A stretch of 64,000 bases of DNA from Billgrantia ethanolica (GTDB lineage Bacteria; Pseudomonadota; Gammaproteobacteria; Pseudomonadales; Halomonadaceae): contig NZ_JABFTX010000004.1 of assembly GCF_021404305.1 (NCBI RefSeq), positions 62,001-126,000 of the forward strand, given 5' to 3'. The notes under the pieces were generated by a model that worked only from the letters and a program-made list of their open reading frames with translations, did no database searches and was not told where the DNA came from. Each line of letters opens with the position of its first letter. Positions within the stretch are counted from its first letter, which is position 1. Positions 61,767-64,000 of this stretch are shown in pieces. The position numbers and the translations under genes are program-made.

Positions 61767-63311
61767 ATGACTCCATGCCTTCGCCCCCTCCTGTTCGGCC
61801 TGGTGCTGCTGCCCCTGGCAGCACAGGCCGACCGCCCGCTGGCGGTCGTGGCCCCCTGGGAAATCACCGGCCTCGATCCCTCGACCTCGGGCTATGTCTT
61901 CGCCCGCATGCGCGTTGCCGAGACCCTGATCGATACCGATGCCGACGGTCAGCCGGCCCCTGGGCTGGCCAGCGGCTGGCAGGTCTCCGACGACGGCCTG
62001 ACCTGGCGTTTCACCCTGCGTGAGGGTGTGACCTTCCACGACGACAGCCCGCTGACGGCACAAGCCGCAGCGTTGAGTCTCGAGCATGCCCTGGCCAAGC
62101 CGGGCATACTCGACTCGGCGCCCATCGTCGCCATCGAAGCCGAAGACGCCGACGTCGTGGTGCATCTCGACAGCCCCTTCGCGCCGCTGCCGGCCCTGCT
62201 GGCCCACTCCACCACGCTGATCCTGGCCGTGGACGCCTTCGACGACGAGGGGCGGGCCACCCAGATGATCGGCACCGGTCCCTATCGCGTCGCATCGGTC
62301 GCCCCCCCTCAGCGCCTGACGGTGGAGCGCTTCGATGGCTATTGGGGCGAGACCCCCGCCATCGGCAGCGCCAGCTATCTGGCGGTGGGGCGCGGCGAAA
62401 CCCGCGCACTGATGGCCGAGAGCGGCGACGCCGACGTGGTGTTCACCCTGGACCCGGCCAGCCGCGCACGGCTGGCACGCCATGATCGCCTGGCGCTGCA
62501 TGCCGAGCCGCTGCCGCGCACCATCGTGTTCAAACTCAATGCCGAACACCCCTTCCTCGAGGACGAGCGCGCCCGCCAGGCACTGAGCCTGGCCGTCGAC
62601 CGGGTCGGCATAGCCGCCGGTTTGCTGCGCCATCCCGAAGCCGCCGCAGCCGAACTGTTCCCGGCCAGTCTCGGCCCCTGGCACTTGGGTTTAAACACCA
62701 ATGGGGGTACCGCTGCGGAAGAAGCGCAGGACGTGGAGCGGGCCCGCGAGCTGCTCACCGAACTGGGCTGGGAAGCCAACGGTCGCGGCATGCTGGAGCG
62801 CGACGGCCAGCCCTTCCAGCTGACCCTGCGCACCTTCTCCGACCGCCCCGAGCTGCCGCTGGTGGCGACGGCGCTGCAGGATCAGTGGCGCGAAATCGGC
62901 GTGGCACTGGAGGTGGCCGTGGGCAACGCCAGCGAGATCCCTTCCGGGCACCGCGACGGCAGCCTGGAGCTAGGCCTGATGGCGCGCAACTACGGCCTGG
63001 TGCCCGACCCGCTCGGCACCCTGCTCGACGACTTCGGCACCGACCCGGAAACGATGGGCGGCGACTGGGGCGCCATGGGCTGGCGCGACGCGGACGTGGC
63101 GGCCTGGCTCGACACCCTGCGCCAGGAGGCCGACATGGATGCTCGCGCCGAACTGGCCGGGCAGGTGGCACGCCGGCTTAACGAGGCGATGCCGGTCGTG
63201 CCCGTGGCTTGGTACCAACAGACGGCGGCGGTCAACGCCGAGCTGGAGGGTTTCTCCATCGATCCGTTGGAGCGCAGCTATCGCATCGACGAACTGAGGT
63301 GGGGAGAATGA
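61767..63311 (+). CDS. Nickel/peptide ABC transporter binding protein (NikA/CntA-like)
   Basis: 514-residue cluster C periplasmic binding protein (SBP_bac_5) with a signal peptide (CLRPLLFGLVLLPLAAQA). Family blocks: GLDPSTSGYVFARMRVAETL, LTWRFTLREGVTFHDDSPLT, MIGTGPYRV, ARQALSLAVDRVGIAAGLL and a long C-terminal lobe. NikA-type (rather than DppA-type) similarity is suggested by the start region and the ARQALSLAVDR block. With DUF1826 and Zur-like sites upstream it may bind a metal-metallophore complex; a peptide is the alternative. The permease gene overlaps its stop (ATGA). Confidence 0.85.
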   Translation: MTPCLRPLLFGLVLLPLAAQADRPLAVVAPWEITGLDPSTSGYVFARMRVAETLIDTDADGQPAPGLASGWQVSDDGLTWRFTLREGVTFHDDSPLTAQAAALSLEHALAKPGILDSAPIVAIEAEDADVVVHLDSPFAPLPALLAHSTTLILAVDAFDDEGRATQMIGTGPYRVASVAPPQRLTVERFDGYWGETPAIGSASYLAVGRGETRALMAESGDADVVFTLDPASRARLARHDRLALHAEPLPRTIVFKLNAEHPFLEDERARQALSLAVDRVGIAAGLLRHPEAAAAELFPASLGPWHLGLNTNGGTAAEEAQDVERARELLTELGWEANGRGMLERDGQPFQLTLRTFSDRPELPLVATALQDQWREIGVALEVAVGNASEIPSGHRDGSLELGLMARNYGLVPDPLGTLLDDFGTDPETMGGDWGAMGWRDADVAAWLDTLRQEADMDARAELAGQVARRLNEAMPVVPVAWYQQTAAVNAELEGFSIDPLERSYRIDELRWGE

Positions 63312-64000
63312 GCGAAAACCAGGCTGCGCGCGCGACGTCGCGCTGGGCTTCTCGCTGGACCTCTCACCGGACGACAGGCCTTGGTGGCCTGCTGCTGCAG
63401 CGCCTGTTCCAGGCCGGGCTGGTGGCATGGGTGGTCGGCACCCTGACCTTCGTGCTGACCCGTTCGCTGCCCGGCGACATGGCCTACCGCATCGCCGCCG
63501 GACGTTACGGGCACGACATGGTCAACACCACTGCCGCCGAGGCGGTGCGTGCCGAGCTGGCACTGGACCAGCCGGCGCTCGGCGCCTACTTCGGCTGGCT
63601 GTGGGATCTAATTCAACTCGACCTGGGCCGCTCGCTGGTCAGCGGCGAGCCGGTGGTGGCCGAGCTGTGGCATCAGCTCGGCCACTCGCTCGGCCTGGCC
63701 GCCCTGGCCGTTCTTCTCTCGCTGCTGCTGGGTCCACCGCTGGGCCTGCTCGCCGGGCTCAAGCCCAACGGCATGCTCGATCGCGTAAGCGAAGTGGCGG
63801 CCAGCGTGCTGCGCGCCCTGCCGCCCTTCGCCGTGGGCCTGATCCTGATCCTGATCTTCTCGGTCACCCTCGGCTGGCTGCCTGCTGCCGGCCATGGCCG
63901 CAGCGCACACGGCGTGCTGCCGGCACTGACCCTGGCGTTGGCGCTGGCCGCGATTTCCAGCCGGGTGGCACGCAACGCCATGGCCGACGTATCGCAGTCG
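63308..64000 (+). CDS. ABC transporter permease, NikB/DppB family (partial, runs off window)
   Basis: The first 231 codons of a permease starting MSENQAARATSRWASRWTSH. After a basic leader come LVAWVVGTLTFVLTRSLPGD (helix 1 with the family LPGD motif), the periplasmic LDLGRSLVSGEPV and helices LAALAVLLSLLLGPPLGLLAGL and FAVGLILILIFSVTLGWLP. The EAA-type loop and 3' end are outside the window. It is translationally coupled to the binding protein gene and presumably continues to nikC/D/E-type genes. Confidence 0.9.
   Translation, partial: MSENQAARATSRWASRWTSHRTTGLGGLLLQRLFQAGLVAWVVGTLTFVLTRSLPGDMAYRIAAGRYGHDMVNTTAAEAVRAELALDQPALGAYFGWLWDLIQLDLGRSLVSGEPVVAELWHQLGHSLGLAALAVLLSLLLGPPLGLLAGLKPNGMLDRVSEVAASVLRALPPFAVGLILILIFSVTLGWLPAAGHGRSAHGVLPALTLALALAAISSRVARNAMADVSQS

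Overview
The window looks like chromosome of a Halomonadaceae-type gammaproteobacterium (Halomonas or a close relative). This is an inference from the high GC content, the enterobacterial/pseudomonad-like gene set (GSI-type glnA with a sigma-54 promoter, typA, gloA, thiE, mntR), the many secondary and ABC/TRAP/TTT uptake systems, and family content such as DUF6746 and DUF4202. No 16S or tRNA gene is present to confirm it. No insertion sequence, prophage or CRISPR array was seen.

Layout. 0-3.5 kb: glnA (cut by the window edge) with a sigma-54 promoter and NtrC-like sites, then a scar of a deleted tctB-tctA pair in front of an orphan TctC-type binding protein, then a small glycosyltransferase-like gene. 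3.8-7.7 kb: typA/bipA, a Tat-signal amidohydrolase and a small conserved protein. 7.9-14.9 kb: an NSS sodium symporter followed by LivG-F-H-M-type ABC genes, with a LivK-type binding protein convergent to them. 15-24.9 kb: mostly single housekeeping or accessory enzymes (dienelactone hydrolase, C45-type acyltransferase, DUF4202, DUF6746, cytochrome b561, aldo/keto reductase, RutE-like reductase, TspO, a winged-helix/TPR regulator, a methyltransferase) and a small gene behind a strong Fur box. 25-29 kb: a zinc ABC uptake locus with two permease genes, Zur-like operators, a 49-residue membrane ORF and a very His-rich ZnuA. 29-36 kb: a catabolic operon (TRAP transporter, two SDRs, a beta-keto acid cleavage enzyme) opposite an AraC regulator. 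36.5-43 kb: acyl-CoA dehydrogenase, thiolase, acyl-CoA ligase, a BASS-family carrier and a second AraC regulator. 43-48 kb: an MNT/HEPN toxin-antitoxin pair, then an AttEFGH-like ABC exporter with a CrtC/AttH lipoprotein. 48-54.5 kb: LysR-DoxX-extradiol dioxygenase, an XRE regulator and an intact tctBAC operon. 54.6-59.9 kb: gloA, an NlpC/P60 lipoprotein, thiE, mntR and a divergent manganese ABC operon. 60-64 kb: a DMT exporter, Zur-like boxes, DUF1826 and the start of a nickel/peptide-type ABC operon that runs off the window.

How the parts may work together. Metal homeostasis is a recurring theme: dyads of the form GTTAT-N3-ATAAC occur before both the zinc ABC locus and the DUF1826/NikA-like locus, a Fur box controls a 91-residue orphan, and an MntR-like dyad sits before the manganese operon. 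The 29-36 kb operon reads as uptake, oxidation and CoA-dependent cleavage of an unidentified beta-hydroxy acid. The acyl-CoA genes downstream could finish its degradation. Short tandem repeats with periods of 6 to 22 bp recur in intergenic gaps and sometimes carry stop codons or ribosome binding sites.
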